From: Calcarisporiella thermophila CBS 279.70
Taxonomy: Eukaryota > Calcarisporiellomycota
Assembly: GCF_041956535.1 (NCBI RefSeq)
Contig: NW_027192201.1
Coordinates: 610,206 to 674,205, forward strand
Length of the DNA: 64,000 nt
Direction: 5' to 3'
The stretch's first letter is position 1. Every line of letters starts with the position of its first letter. This document shows positions 44,097 to 57,312 of this stretch, piece by piece. The notes beneath the pieces were generated by a model. That model saw nothing but the letters and a program-made list of their open reading frames with translations. It searched no databases and had not been told where the DNA came from. Both the position numbers and the translations under genes were made by a program.

Positions 44097-46708
44097 CTAT
44101 GCATCCTCAATAACCATCTCTCCGTCCTGGTTCGCATTTTCCTGCTGCTGTTTCTGCTGCTGTCGCCCCGCGAGCATCTGAGCCGATATGAAGTTGACCT
44201 CGGTGTTGTATTGTGCCTGGACACTACGCTTGATCCGCAGCATCTCCTTGAACGTGTCCTCATTGCCGTGCTTAACCTCGAACTCGTGCCACGTCTGCCA
44301 GAAACTCGGGACCGTCTTTGAGTAAAGCAAAAGATAAAGGGGGGGTGAGTGGGTGAAAACATCTACACCGACACAACGCCGGAAAACTTACCCTTGGATC
44401 ACAGAACTGGCTCGCGTAGCCGTAGATGGCTCTCGCCCGATCGATTTCCCCGAGCTTCCTCTCCATTTGGGCGTACCGGAGGCATATCTCGCGGGCGTCT
44501 TTGTCGGGCAGCGCCTCGATCGCGCGCTCGTAAATCTCCCGCGTGGCGGTCACGCCGAAGAACTCGGAGACCTTGGCGATGTAGAAGATGAACATCTCGA
44601 AGCGATCTTCATCGCTGACGGCGGACGTTGCGCGGTCATAGATGCGCATTGCGTGACGCGCCAAGCCGTGCTCCTCCTCCAGCTTGCCATACATGAGATA
44701 GAGGGGCTTAGCGTACTTGGGCGGGCATTTCTCCAGCGCCTGCTCGAACAGATCGCGGGTTCGCTCCAGCTTGGTGCCGCCGTACCTCTTGATGAACTTG
44801 CTGAGGTAAATGTTCCACAGTTCGAATGCAATCGGGTATCCAAAGGCCTCGACTCCCCGCTCGTACACCTTGAAGCTCTCCTCGAAGTACTTGTGTTCCT
44901 CGAGGAAGGTCGCATAGTTGACGATAATCTGAGGGGTGGCAATGCGCAGCTCGAGGATGCGGTCATACACAGCCTTGGCCGACTCGACCGTGCCGATCGA
45001 CTCCTCGAGGTCGACGTAGAAGGACCACAGCTTGAGCGACTTGTGCACGCGCTGTTGCACGGAGATGCTCTCGTCGTGGAAATCCACCTTGTTATATCTG
45101 GTTCCGCTGGGCGGTGCTGTCGCACGGCCAAGCACCTCCAACGCACGGTCGTATTCGTCGTGCCGAAGCTCCATCTCCGCGTATTGGCACCACATCTCTG
45201 CCAAATCGTTCACCTGCTTGTAATCGGACTTCACCGCCTTCTCGAAGATGGTGCGGGCCGCATCAAGATCGCCATCTTCCTCGTAGAGTTTGGCGAAACT
45301 TGTCCAGAGCTCCGGGAGTTTTCCCACTGCATCTCGGGGTTTGATCGTATCAATAGCTTGCGTGTATGTCTCCACCACTCTGGCGAGATCGTCGCCGCAC
45401 AGAGCCACCCGTTTCATCCATTCGTGGACATTGTTCGGATTCTGCCGTAGTAGGACATCATTTACAAGGAAAGGTCGTCTTTCCATAAGTTGTTCGAAGC
45501 GAGCGAGGCGTAGGTCGAGGTCGAGATCCTCTTCTGGATCCGGCTCAGCACGCTCGGCTGCCAGCTCCATTTTGGTAGTAATGACGGATTCTTCGAACTC
45601 GGCGTACGCATCGAATACTTGTGTGAAATCGCGCACGGTCATGACGCTGGCAATAGCCTCTTCAAATGTATCTCGGGCCTAAATAGATGCAGCGAGCCGT
45701 CAGCATGTGAATATTCAATATATTATTATGTGTGTGTGCGTACCTTTTCAAAGTATCCCATTAAAATCCAATACCGGGCCAGGGAGTTCCATAGCTTCCC
45801 GACCTGGTCTGTGAAGCGTTTAATTCCGCTCCGAATAATTGGCTCTACGTTCAGATTTTTAATCTCTTTAGGGTGTTTACAAGCAAGGTCGCAGAGCTCC
45901 ATCCAGAGCTGATAGTGGCTCTTCCCTTTTCTCGACTTGAACCGCTCATCGCTTACTACTTGAGCCAATCTCGAAGCAGCCTCATCATAGCGCTTCAATG
46001 AGATCAAAAGCTCGATATAGTCCTCCACATGGTTGGGCTCCAGCTTAAGGTAGCGGCGATAGATGCGGATGGCGGTCTCACCCCCGATTTTATTGGCGAA
46101 TTGGAGGTAAACATCCCAGATCCGCGGGTGCTGTGTGATAGGTAGGGCCCGCAATGCACGGTCAAAGGTTCGTCGCGTTCTTGTGACACAACACTGGGTC
46201 ATTAGGAATGAGCAATAGTCGAGCCAGATCCTTGGCATCTGATTTAAAATCATGGTCAGTGGATGCCTATCCTTCGGGGGTTATAGACCTGAAACCTACC
46301 TTATGTAGTAGTACTAATGCTCGTTCGAAGCAGTTGTTCACTCGTCGATATTCCACCTCATGGCTTGCTGGATTAAGGCTCTTCACATGCGCTCTCCGTA
46401 GATCCAAGTACCGTTTCCATAACTTGTACGAGCCGGGCAGCTCGCGTAATGCGCGTTCATAAACGAAGATCTGATTTTTCTGGGGAGCATCGGCCTTGTA
46501 TTCGATGTAACGCATCCATGTTCTCAGGACATAGGGATTACGCAGTATTTCTTCCTCGTAAGGAATATCTTGCTCCGACTAATGTTGGAAAAGAATGGGA
46601 TTAGGCGAATCGAGAATAGGCCAGATGTTTTTCAAATATGATATTGATTAAAACACTTACGATCATATAGACGCAATCTGCGTCGAGATCCATCAGTTCT
46701 CCCGGCAT
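44097..46708 (-). CDS. SYF1: Pre-mRNA splicing factor Syf1/XAB2 (HAT repeats)
   Basis: Five exons (46661-46708, 46300-46578, 45744-46238, 44392-45678, 44097-44315) give 775 aa. The protein is a solenoid of HAT (half-TPR) repeats; it belongs to the NineTeen/Prp19 complex in the nucleus and in animals also links to transcription-coupled repair (XAB2). Visible family blocks are [110 protein letters not shown] and [17 protein letters not shown], ending near [14 protein letters not shown] with a Gln-rich acidic tail. All match XAB2/Syf1 rather than the related Clf1. The last acceptor is AAG at 44316-44318 (+ strand ctt), which gives the expected [13 protein letters not shown] junction. Confidence 0.95.
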
Positions 46709-46884
46709 CGTTGGTCGGCTCGTGTATTGTCCACAACAAGAGCAACGCTATTTCATACAAGTTTACATACCCACAAGCCACAGAAAGGTTTAAATTAGGT
46801 TTCTATTTCATTTCACATGTGCTCGAGATCTTACCCTCTCCTTTATCGGTAAATTGATATATTATACTAGCCATCTCTTTTGAC
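46709..46884. promoter_or_regulatory. Compact divergent promoter region, SYF1/CBR1
   Basis: Only 176 bp separate the start codons of SYF1 (-) and the b5 reductase (+), so both core promoters and 5' UTRs must share this stretch. No specific motif identified. Confidence 0.5.
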
Positions 46885-47950
<1,066 letters not shown>

Positions 47951-48481
47951 ACGTTAGAGGCTCACTGCGCCGACCCTAGAATTTCCCTCCTATTTCCTAT
48001 TTTCTAATATAGAATAAATACTCCATTTTATTTTTTTTATTGCCTATAGGAGCGCCTCCCTTTCCTCATAATTTTAATGAAGGGTATGGGCATGGCCCTC
48101 CACTTCAAAAATTTTCGATGACGTCCTCCTCCCCCCCCTCCCCCCCCTCCCCCCAACAACAACAAGGTTGATTCCGCCCTTGTTAGCGAAACTCTCTACA
48201 AAATCAGTTTAAACAACCTTTTTGTAAGCAGTGGAACAGCTTGTCTCCATCCAAACTTTAGATGGGCTGTCAGTCTAATTTTCTTTGAGCCAATACCGGT
48301 TTGCAAACTATAGTTTTATTTTCGATTTCCACCACGATCCTTTGACACGAAGTGTCTGTTATGATTGCTAATGAGAAACGAATTCTTTCATCAAATTCCC
48401 ATCCCGGCGACGAACTAGTCAACCTATATGCTCTTCTTCAAGTCCCACTTTAGCGCCATGACTTTTTCTCTCGCCGGGCGT
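47951..48481. other. Convergent intergenic region with C-rich runs
   Basis: 531 bp between the CBR1 stop (+) and the Isc1-like stop (-). Near 48130-48160 there are several runs of seven to eight C separated by single T. No coding frame supported. Confidence 0.5.
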
Positions 48482-49937
48482 TTACTCGTCCCGTCTCTTC
48501 ACCCATTCTTCCACGAAGCATATCTCCTCCTCGATCTCTCGCAGCGCACTCCGCTCCTCGTTCAATTCGCCAAGCCATCCAAACACATTCACTATGGTCG
48601 CAGCCGTCGCAAGCACCAAGAAAAGGGAGGCCAAGATGATCACGGCCAGCGAAGCCGGAGTTTGTGCGGCCAGCTGGTGGGTGAGGATGATGCACAGCAG
48701 CAGCAGCAAGTCCAGCAGAGCCCAGAAGAGGGTGAAGCGAGAGGAAAAGCGATAGTTTTCTTCGGCAAGCGAACGGCGAGAACCCAAGAGGATCCGAAGG
48801 TTGCGCAGAGTCTCCTGTGAGAGGCCGGTATTACGCGGATCCAGCTCGAAGGTTGAATTGTTTTTGGCAAGCGGGGGCAGAAGCACTCGAGCAGCGACTC
48901 CAAAGTGATCCGACATTTGTAGCCCTGCTTCGGTTGGGCTGACCAGCAACACCTCTGCGCTTTGGCACCTTATGCCCTCCCCCATGCCTTTGCACATGAT
49001 GTAGTCTATACGCTTGCCTACGTCGTCTTTGCAACTTGTAGACGTGAATGCATTCAGTGGGGAGTCGCACGTCACTCCTAGATGCTCGATGGCTTCGGCC
49101 GGCGCGATAGTTTCCAGACGGCCTGGGGATGGGTGGGCTGTGGCCCATGCGTCAGTAAGTCCGGCGTGCTGGGTGAGGATTTGGTACTCGAGAGAGTCAG
49201 GCGTGCTGTTGAGGTCGCCGAGGAGAAAGACGTGCGAGCCTTTGGAGCGACGAATCAAAGTGGCAAGCTCCCATGCCTGCGCTGCGCGATGAGCGCCATA
49301 TATCGTCTCGCATTTAATATAATTCGCGTGAAGCTGGAGGGATGGATTGGTTAGCATGGGTGAAAGGAAATAGCCATGGACATGCAGATGGATCTTACGT
49401 GAGTGTTGAACACCTCGATTATGCCGCATGCGGGATGCTGAATGCAAACGCTTCCCACGCATTTCCCCGAAAAATAGTCGCCATGCAAGACATTCAAAAA
49501 CTTGCCGTTGAGAGAGTACCTATGGAAAGAGGAGCTTATGATCCTATGCCGCGACAGCACCACCAGCCCACTTCCAAGAATCCCACTAAAAAAATTGCAA
49601 GCCGAGCCAGTTAGCCTTGGGAAGCCCAAGCCTCCCTTCCTTGATGAGGGCCCACCTGTAGAAGTACTTTGCAAAGGGAAACCGCTGCGCGGTTACGTGG
49701 CGGATGAGCTGGTAGTCCTCTTGCACCCACACCTCCTGCAGGCCGACAACGTCGTATTCGCTGGCGGCAAGGTAGTCGGCAATGGCCGCGATGCGCTGCT
49801 TGCGCTGCTTGGACACGTACTTCAGGCCCCTGCGGAAGCAAAGCGGTGTTAGCCGGGCGAATGGGCAGCACAGCAAGCATCGGGGCTCACCAGCAATTGA
49901 GCGAGAAGGCCGCGAACTGCGACGAGGTTGGCTCCAT
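48482..49937 (-). CDS. ISC1: Inositol phosphosphingolipid phospholipase C / neutral sphingomyelinase (Isc1-like)
   Basis: Four exons (49891-49937, 49656-49829, 49399-49585, 48482-49333) give 419 aa (yeast Isc1 477, human SMPD2 423). The enzyme is a DNase I-fold, Mg-dependent hydrolase that cleaves the head group of complex sphingolipids to make ceramide. Visible are the start FSLNCWGLKYVSKQRKQRI, metal-binding Glu48 in VGLQEVW, SGLVVLSRH, LHANY, GDLNSTPDS (Asp176, Asn178), KRIDYI and catalytic SDHFGV (His279). Two hydrophobic segments near the C-terminus (LFWALLDLLLLLCIILTH and LAVIILASLFLVLATAAT) are the membrane hairpin typical of the family. The last residues are acidic and charged. Whether the substrate is IPC or sphingomyelin cannot be read from sequence. 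Confidence 0.93.
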
Positions 49938-50494
49938 GGCCGCTTTATTTTCTGGGCCGCTCGGTTAACGTAAGAGAGGCAACCTAAACCGGGCAGAAAT
50001 AAGGTGTCTGCAGCGGCACCCAATCACCGCGGCAAAGTTGCACGAGTCGCGAGCTGGTTTTGGTTTGACCGGGAGGTGGCCACTCCGGCCGCACGGCTTG
50101 TTCTCAAGCCACCAGGAGCCTGCGCAGGAAACCGGGCTGCAGCGGCTCCCGGCACCAGCGGCGCGCAGAGGAAGCCGGCTCCAGAGGAGCCAGCGCAGGC
50201 CGGGGCTTGCGCGGCCAGCTGCGGGTTAAGGTTCGTCGGATGGAGGCTTTGAGTTTGCGAGACCAGCCTCATGATCTGCGCGACATTTGTTTGCAATCAG
50301 GGTGAACCGGAACATGGGCAGAGCGCTCCTGCTCGCTTTTGCAACTCCGACGCGGAGGACAAGGGCCAACCTTGTTTTTGTTCAGGGCGGATATATAAGC
50401 GCCGGTTTCTCGAGCGCTGTTCTCTTCGATACTCCACATCCGCGGATCTCCACGGCTGCTCGGCCCCTACTCGATCCCCTGATCTTGCGCTCTG
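49938..50494. promoter_or_regulatory. GC-rich divergent intergenic region with short palindromes
   Basis: 557 bp between the Isc1-like start (-) and the RS-rich gene start (+). The part 50080-50230 is very GC-rich and contains palindromic words such as CCTGCGCAGG and GGCTCCAGAGGAGCC. Open frames on both strands here reflect GC-richness and show no motif. A TATA-like box is listed separately. Confidence 0.5.
50392..50398 (+). promoter_or_regulatory. TATA-like box upstream of the RS-rich gene
   Basis: TATATAA in an otherwise GC-rich context (gggcggaTATATAAgcgccgg), about 97 bp before the ATG at 50495. Position and context suit a core promoter element; no transcript data. Confidence 0.5.
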
Positions 50495-53231
50495 ATGCCT
50501 CCCCCATCGCGACCCACTGCATCTTCCGCTCACAATCCCCCGAGCGAGTCCCAACCTTCCGCCTCCCCATCCCCTGATCCCTCCACAATGCCAACATCCG
50601 CCCAATCAAGAGCTCCATCGCGGATCGCTGGAGATGATGGGCGCAAACGCCCCGCGGCTTCAAAAGGTGAGCACACTCCCTCTCCCTGGCATATGCGATA
50701 GATGATGAAAGGAGATCGAAATTGTTGTGAAGGAGATGCCCAATGATTAACTTTGCTCATCATGTTTGTTTGATTTCTGTAAAGATGCGCAAGAGATTCC
50801 AACCCTCCAGATGCTTAGCGCGGGGCTGGAGGAGATGGCGAGTGCTGATGGTTCCAACCTACGAAGCAATACACGGTGTGTCACCTTGCAGCATTTTCCT
50901 TATATATATATCGGATTTGCTAAATAATATTGCTTTGCCCTTGTTTCCCCTCCCCCATTTCTAGCATCTCCAGCAAACACCATTCCAGAGCTATGGAGAA
51001 GGTCGTGAACCAAATAAACCATGCGGAGCAAGGCGCGGATATGAGGTACATTTACCTTCTTATGCGTACGCTTGGATGTGTGCTCACAGCACTTCTTACA
51101 CCCATAGCTTGGATAGGGTCACGGATATGTTGCGCGAGAGGCCCGAGGAAGCCCTGCTGATGCTCGACCAGTTGCTAGAGACTAGACCCAATTATACCAG
51201 TGCCTTGGAAATGCGCGGAATTTTGTAAATGGCTTTTCGCATCACACCTTGTTCAGACTAAATATTGCTAATACGAGCTCCACTCTCATTTCCCCAGAAA
51301 CCTCTTGCATGGCATCGAGCTACTGGACAAAGCGCTCCACGATTTTAATTATCTCAGTGAACTTGACCCGAAGGCCAGAATGGTTGGAGGTTTATTGAAT
51401 ACAGAGGTGACTATTTCCTTCATAAAATGGGAGCGCAAGAGGACCGGGAAAACGGCTTGAATATGCACCACCCTTGAGTTGCACAAGTGATCAATGACCT
51501 ATCGCCCCTTCTCTCCTCATATAGGATGTAAAGGAAACCCTACAACGATTTTTCAACAGTCTCCTCCCCCTGTCAAGCGATCCAAATTTCTTCTTTGCCT
51601 TTGCTGATTCGGATGTCGTCTCTATCACTTCAGAATACTCCATCGGTGAAGGCACTGATGATTCAGTGGCCCCCGCCCAATCGGGGGCTTCCCAGCCCTC
51701 CCCTGGGACGATAGAAAACTTGAAGGATGAAATCCTGTTCGATCGAACTGACTACGAGGAAGAATCCGTTCAGGGCGGGCACGAAGTGCCTAGCAGCAGG
51801 GCTGGAGCCCCATTGGAAGCTGCTTCCAAAGAAGAAGCAGAAGATTTGGAGATCCACGAATCCACAGATAATATGGCTATAGGGAAAGACTCAAAATGCG
51901 AGGGTGTAGAGAAGGAGGGTAGGTTTGATGAAGAAGCATCTTCGTCGCAGGCAAGGAGACATAGCGATGATCGCAGTGGCTTCAGCCCGGCAAAGAGAGG
52001 AGATGGGTCCTCGTCCGCTAAGCCGCCCTCTCGAGCTTCACAGTCTACTTCAAAATCGAGCTCCCCTCGGAAAAGAGAAGGAAGAGGTCACTGCGAGAGT
52101 GTTCTATATTCTTCTAGCTATAGGAAAAAATACCTGCAACGGGAAAAGGAAGACCCAAGTTCCGACCAAGATCATGGCAGCAAGAAGAGCGAATATGCTT
52201 GGCCATCTCGTCCTCATTCAGAGTCACTCGAGAGGAGTCGGAGCAGACACAGTAGCGACGGTCAACCTGCTCCGCCTCCTCCCGATGGTTCCAGGACAAT
52301 GGCAAAGCTGGAGAATAAGGAGGAGACGGGCGTGGAAGGGGACCGAAATGAGTCCGGGTCACCGCTAAAGAGAAAGCGAGAGGCTCAAGAAGAAAGGGAA
52401 AGAACTCGTGAGGATTCGCTCAAAACCGAGGAGAAGAAGGATTTGGGATGGGGAGAACAAAGTCGTAGGCGGTCCAGTGATGCACCTCAGCCTGAGCGTC
52501 ACCCGAAGGATAGCAGAAATAAATCGGGATCAATAGAACGAGACCAATCGCCCCTGCAGGAGGAGTCGCGCCACCAGAAGAGACATCGCTATAACTTCGG
52601 CCAGCGATACTCTTTCCATCGGCGTAGTGAGGCCCGGCCACACTATCCTGACTATCATCACGGCCGCAACTCAGCTGCCAGGAGCCATCATGGCGAAAAA
52701 CACGAGGAGGATGCCCATCGTCATCGCCACCCCTATCCTCACCCCTTTTCGTACCCCCGACGCTCTCCTCGTACCCCATTCCACCCCTACTCCGACAACG
52801 CTCGGATGCACTCCAATAGCGTCGGTGATGACTTCCGCTATCCGAATCGAGACACCTGGCGCTACTCTAGCAGCAGCCACGGCGGCCATAATAACCATTT
52901 CTACCCTGGTGCCCCCCGGAATCGAAACAGTGTAGGAGGCTCGCTGAGTGAGGATCCTCTTAGGGAAGGAAGCGGAGAGGCGAGGGCGCTTACCAATATG
53001 CTTGGAAGGTTTCTGGAGTGGACCAAAAACCAGTCGCGGGAAGAGGGTGCTCCCGACGATAGCGGACGATGGAACGAAGGCGGGCATGGGCGAAGGCGGA
53101 GCGGAGACGCTCCGAGCGACGAAGCCAGGTCGGGCCAGCACCAGCCTCCGACGGGATTTCGCCAGGCCTCCTATCGTCGAGACCGGGACCGGGATTGGAG
53201 ATTCAACAAGTATAGCAAAGAGCGTAGATGA
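50495..53231 (+). CDS. RS-rich low-complexity protein with a TPR-like N-terminal region, unknown
   Basis: Six exons (50495-50666, 50785-50875, 50965-51045, 51108-51224, 51298-51406, 51525-53231) join in frame to 758 aa. I do not recognise the family. Residues 1-60 are Pro/Ser-rich. Residues 100-190 are helical and TPR-like (DMLRERPEEALLMLDQLLETRPNYTSALEMRGI, in two pieces, then LLDKALHDFNYLSELDPKA), with alternating helices of TPR spacing. From about 220 to the end the protein is rich in Arg-Ser, Glu-Arg, His and Tyr, with many KRKRE, RRRSSD and RSRHSS words, like SR splicing factors, and ends RDRDRDWRFNKYSKERR. Nuclear location and a role in RNA processing are plausible from composition alone. 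The exon joins are supported by unbroken frame over five introns. Confidence 0.75.
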
Positions 53232-53595
53232 TGTCGAGTGGAAGGGGATTGGAGGTGGAGGGCTGACCTTTTGTTTTCTTGATCCTGTTGATACTGCTGT
53301 ATATTCCAATAGTTTGTTATCTTGACGGCTTAGTATTTTTTTTTTTTATAACTTTCGTAGGTTAATACTTTTGTTTTTGGTATTTTCTTATCTTTCTCAG
53401 CCCAACACTATTGGATGGAACATCATTGACAGACAGCCATGATGTAGATCAAAGCCTTTTTTTATAGTAACATTAAATTGCGTTTATTTTGTTATGACAT
53501 TAGACAAGTATAAGGAAATGATTAGGGGAGCTTAGACAAAAAAAAAAAGTGCAAAGAAAGAATGAAGTCAGCATTAGTTGGAAGTTTTTTTTTTT
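53232..53595. other. Convergent intergenic region
   Basis: 364 bp, AT-rich with poly-T and poly-A runs, between the RS-rich gene stop (+) and the arrestin-like stop (-). Nothing coding recognised. Confidence 0.5.
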
Positions 53596-54989
53596 TCACG
53601 ATATCTGGACCACTGAATGCTCCAATGGCTGTTCGGGCACATCCGAGTCCTCGATGCCATTCTCCCCGTACACCGAACTGATTTGACTCGCCGGCGAATC
53701 ATGCGCCATCGGTCCCACGCCTAGCGGTGACGCATCGATACCACCGACGCCGCCGCCGGCTTTGCCCGCGTCTTGCTGCGACTGCCCGACGTTCACGAAC
53801 TGGGGCCAAGGGCCCGCCTCTGGATCGTAGATCGGCGTTGCCGAGGGCGAAGCATGGCTCGTGGAGACCCGCACGGGAATACAAAAATGGAGGGTCGCGG
53901 ATTTGCGGAGCAGATTGGGCCTGCTGAGGGGAAGCGTGAGCATCAGGTCGTGGGAGATTTTCAGGACTTTTCCCTCGGGGAGAGGCGTCGTGATGGATGG
54001 GAGGAACACGTTCACTGGCATTTCAAATTGGATTCGCAGCTCGCGCGTCTCATGTCGCCCGATGGACACCGCCATGGTCTCGGTGTGATGCTTGGATCGA
54101 TGCGACTCCTTCATCTCATTGGATTCAAGCTGTCCCATGGTCATGGAGCGAGCGAGGGGGCCTCCGGTAATGACGCTATGCTCGATCAGGGTCGCCTGAG
54201 CCTGGGTGATGCGGCTATCCGTATTGTTGGTAACTTTTAAGAAAATGGCCACGACATCACCTATAGGACGTGTCGGAATATCGTGGGAGGTTAGAAGGGA
54301 TGCGCGAGTCGTTGATGATTCGCAATTACACGCTTACCTGGCATGATGGACCCATCTTCAATGGTCGCCGTTGCCTCCAGGCCATGGCCTTGGCCGCCTG
54401 CATCCAACTGGAGCGATTTTGTTTCCTCCTTTGCGGCTGCTTTTGCCTTTTCAACCAGAGGCAAATACCTCACCGTCTTAATGGGAGTATGTCGCACGGC
54501 GCCTTCCGGCGTCACCAACACGGCTCGTAGCGAATATTTAATCGACAATCCACTGGAGACATGGTCATCGTTTAATGAGGGGGGGTAATTAACGGCAGGG
54601 AGCTTAATATCGAAAAACCACTGGTGTAGACCGGCCGGCAGTTGCTGCTGCCCTGTAGATGCCGGCGCGCTCCACACCACCGTCTCAGGGCTAAACAGGG
54701 TGGCCTTGTTGGCGTGAGCCTGAAACTCGACCTTGATGAGGCGCGCGGAGAGGGGTTCATTGAGTGACAAACGAACGTAGCCTAGAGAGAAAACACACAG
54801 TTAAGCGAGGCCGATATTGGAATCGTCTGAGGAGAATAAAACAAAAAGAAAACAAATCAGTCGCCGACCTTGTATGAGAGACTCGGGGCCGAACACAAGA
54901 TTTTCATCCAATCCACCGACGAGATGAAGGACAAAATGCTCGATTTCTCTTTCCGCTTTAATGAAGCGGAAGACATTAGATAATGCCAT
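53596..54989 (-). CDS. Arrestin-domain protein (ART/ARRDC-like)
   Basis: Three exons (54869-54989, 54338-54781, 53596-54260) give 409 aa. The N-terminal arrestin lobe starts with a beta strand and FGPESLIQGYVRLSLNEPLSARLIKVEFQ (split by the first intron), and contains LPAGLHQWFFDIKLP, the typical 'G-x-h-x-F-x-F' strand motif of alpha-arrestins. SSGLSIKYSLRAVLVTPEG follows. The C lobe has DVVAIFLKVTNNTDSRI, and TRELRIQFEMPVNVFLPSI then LKISHDLMLTLPL. Alpha-arrestins recruit Rsp5/NEDD4 ubiquitin ligases to membrane cargo. No PPxY motif is visible in the C-terminal tail, which is Gly/Ser/Asp-rich, so ligase binding by the usual route is not evident. Vps26-like or other arrestin-fold proteins are alternatives, but the length and strand motifs favour ART. 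Confidence 0.83.
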
Positions 54990-55059
54990 AGGTGTCTAGC
55001 ACAGTGGGGAAGGGCGAAGCGCGGAGGAGACTAACGTATGAAAAGCACAAGAGAAAAAT

Positions 55060-55446
55060 ATGCCACTCTCTGGAGTAAAGGATGAAAAAGGACCAAATGT
55101 ATCACCAAATGCGAAAGGAAAGCCTTCAGAAGGAGGCAACTGCGAAACTCTAAAAGGTTCTCTGAAGAATGGCGAGCAAGCCACGACAGGATCTCCCATT
55201 CGACAGGCAAAACTTTCCAAATATCGTAAGGCATTTTTTGGGGGGGGTTTCCAAACGAGTCCCTCGGGCACAGATGGAACATGGCCCACCTCTTCCAACA
55301 AGTATGCTATTGCGTCTATCGCTGATCATACGCGCAGCTGCCAAAATATAAGGTTCGCTCATGTCGTGGATCCCTCTGCGCTAAGTAGTTATCTAAATGG
55401 CCAGGGGGATAAACAAAGCCGCTCCTTCCAACGAGTGGCTAGATAG
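55060..55446 (+). CDS. Possible 128-aa hydrophilic protein, unknown
   Basis: Open frame from the ATG at 55060 to TAG, only 70 bp from the divergent arrestin-gene start. The first 45 residues are Lys/Gly/Asn-rich. The part PIRQAKLSKYRKAFFGGGF and SYLNGQGDKQSRSFQRVAR look more protein-like than chance, but I recognise no family. It contains a G8 run, so the frame would be sensitive to homopolymer error. An antisense open frame (54996-55301) is weaker. It may be part of a longer spliced gene. Confidence 0.4.
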   Translation: MPLSGVKDEKGPNVSPNAKGKPSEGGNCETLKGSLKNGEQATTGSPIRQAKLSKYRKAFFGGGFQTSPSGTDGTWPTSSNKYAIASIADHTRSCQNIRFAHVVDPSALSSYLNGQGDKQSRSFQRVAR

Positions 55447-55824
55447 AGCTTGGACCGGCTTTATTAGATAACGAGGGTCGCTTATCTTCGATCAAAACTT
55501 GCTTCGAGCGGTTCCGCGACGAAGTGTCGTGACTGATGGTAGACTCTATCCATTGGAGTCCATGCAAGGGCAAAAGATGGGAGGAGGCCAGGGCCAAGCA
55601 TCTCGGGATGGTGGGAGAGAGGGTGCATAGAGTGAGAGTTAACTATTAGAGAAAGAGGACGGATGCGAAATTAGTCTGATGAACCGATTGATCGAGTCTA
55701 TTTCAATCTCAGTTAATTACTACCCTCAAGTCTCTCTTTGCCCTTTGCACTTGAAGGTCTCAGTGTGCATGTGTTCTCCTACGTTCCTAGCTTTCGCTTG
55801 GATAGATCACACCGCGTTGTAGCC
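55447..55824. other. Intergenic, upstream of the DOMON-b561 gene
   Basis: 378 bp with no supported gene. It should contain the promoter of the DOMON-cytochrome b561 gene. A frame open from 55738 merely extends upstream from the real start at 55825. Confidence 0.5.
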
Positions 55825-57312
55825 ATGCCTGTAAGATTAACCCTTTTGCTCTCTTTCATCCTTGCATGGTGTATCTTGGCCAACGCAGGTAATGTCTATT
55901 CTATGTACCGGCAAGAAGACAAAATCACACTTGGTGCTCTGAATCCTCATGGCCGTTCTTGAATGATTTAGAACCATTACTGGGAAATCCGGAGAGATCT
56001 CCTACTACTGGCACATTATGCTTTGAAAATAATCTCATGTGCATCGCTGCCACCATTGATGCAAAGTTACAAGAGGTCGAGATAACCATGATTGGAAGTC
56101 AAGACATTGGGTATTAATTACAACCATCATTCCAGCCTTCTATAATGGAATAATGATAGAATATTGTGATATAGGTGGATGGGCCTGGGAATTGGGCCCT
56201 GGATGACGCAGGCTGATCTTATGGTAATTGATATCGCGTGTACTTTGGTAACCTTGGATTCCTTATGATCTCTTCTCTCTAGATTGCCTGGGCACATCAT
56301 AACTATGGTAATATTACGCTCTCCGATCGCTATGCAGTCGAATATGTCGAGCCTAAACTCAGCGAAAACCAGACTCTTCGTCTTGTTCCAGAAATGAGCG
56401 GGATACGTGAACAGAAGCTCTACATCACTCTTCGCCGCCCTCTCCTACCCCGCTCGACCAGCAGAGAATATCGCGAGATACGGCCTGGTATCGAGGCCGA
56501 ATGGCTGTGGGCAGTGAGCGATCTGAAACCACGCCGCAACGATCCGGCCTCTCGTGCTTATAAGCACACTGCAAAGGGAAGATTTAGGATGACGATTACC
56601 TCGGATCGTGGAATCGAGGGCGCATCGGAACGGGGCACGCCCGTCAAGTCCAGGGAGCTCTTCCAATTAGGGGGGATCGTGTTTGCTCACGGCATCCTCA
56701 TGTCACTCATCTGGCTAGTCTTTATGCCCCTGTCGGTTTTCACCGCGAGGTATCTCAGGAACTATCTGGGGCCGTGGTGGTTTCCCGTACATTGGGGAGT
56801 GGCGGCCGGCGCAGGTATTTTTTTATCCTTCGTCGGGTTCGCTCTGGCCTATATCGGGAATCATGGGGGTCACTTCAACACTCCACACAAGTTCTCCGGC
56901 ATACTTTTTTTGTGCCTATGCCTCCTCCAAGGTATATCCGGGGTCATGATCGATCGCATGTATGATCCATATAGAACCAAGGTGAGGGGAATCTGCTTGA
57001 ACGAAGACTGTGCCGAACGTCGCGAGACGGAAATGCAAACAAGAACCTCACCCCCATCTGCGTATATAGGTTCCACCCCGTGATCATATTCACCGCTGGT
57101 TCGGAATTGCGATAAGTTTATTTGCAGTTGCACTCATTGCCCTGGGCTTGGTGGAGTTCGGAGGGGTACCTGGCTGGCTCTTTGGGCTGTTGGGTGGGTG
57201 GGCCGGCTTGGTGGTGGTGATATTTATTCTTGCCTGGGTGTATTCAAAATCGGCCAAGAGGCAGAGCGAGGAAGCGAAGGACCGAAGCTTTATTCCGCTG
57301 CAGGGAGCTTGA
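55825..57312 (+). CDS. DOMON-cytochrome b561 transmembrane protein
   Basis: Five exons (55825-55888, 55972-56110, 56175-56223, 56283-56981, 57070-57312) give 397 aa. It starts with a signal peptide (MPVRLTLLLSFILAWCILANA). A DOMON haem-binding domain follows (about 30-180; WMGLGIGPWMTQADLMIAW). Then comes a b561 domain of about five or six membrane helices with four well-placed His for two b haems: GGIVFAHGILM, FPVHWGVAAG, NTPHKFSGILF and DHIHRWFGIA. Such proteins carry electrons across the plasma or secretory membrane and are common in fungi and plants; partners may be ferric reductase or extracellular redox enzymes. The C-terminus is cytosolic and charged (SKSAKRQSEEAKDRS). The small 49-nt third exon is needed to join the DOMON core. 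The physiological substrate is unknown. Confidence 0.88.

Noticed and set aside
50004-50300. Overlapping open frames on both strands in the GC-rich spacer
   Set aside because: High GC makes stop codons rare; the translations are Ala/Gly/Pro/Arg-rich on both strands without motifs, and the region separates two divergent gene starts.
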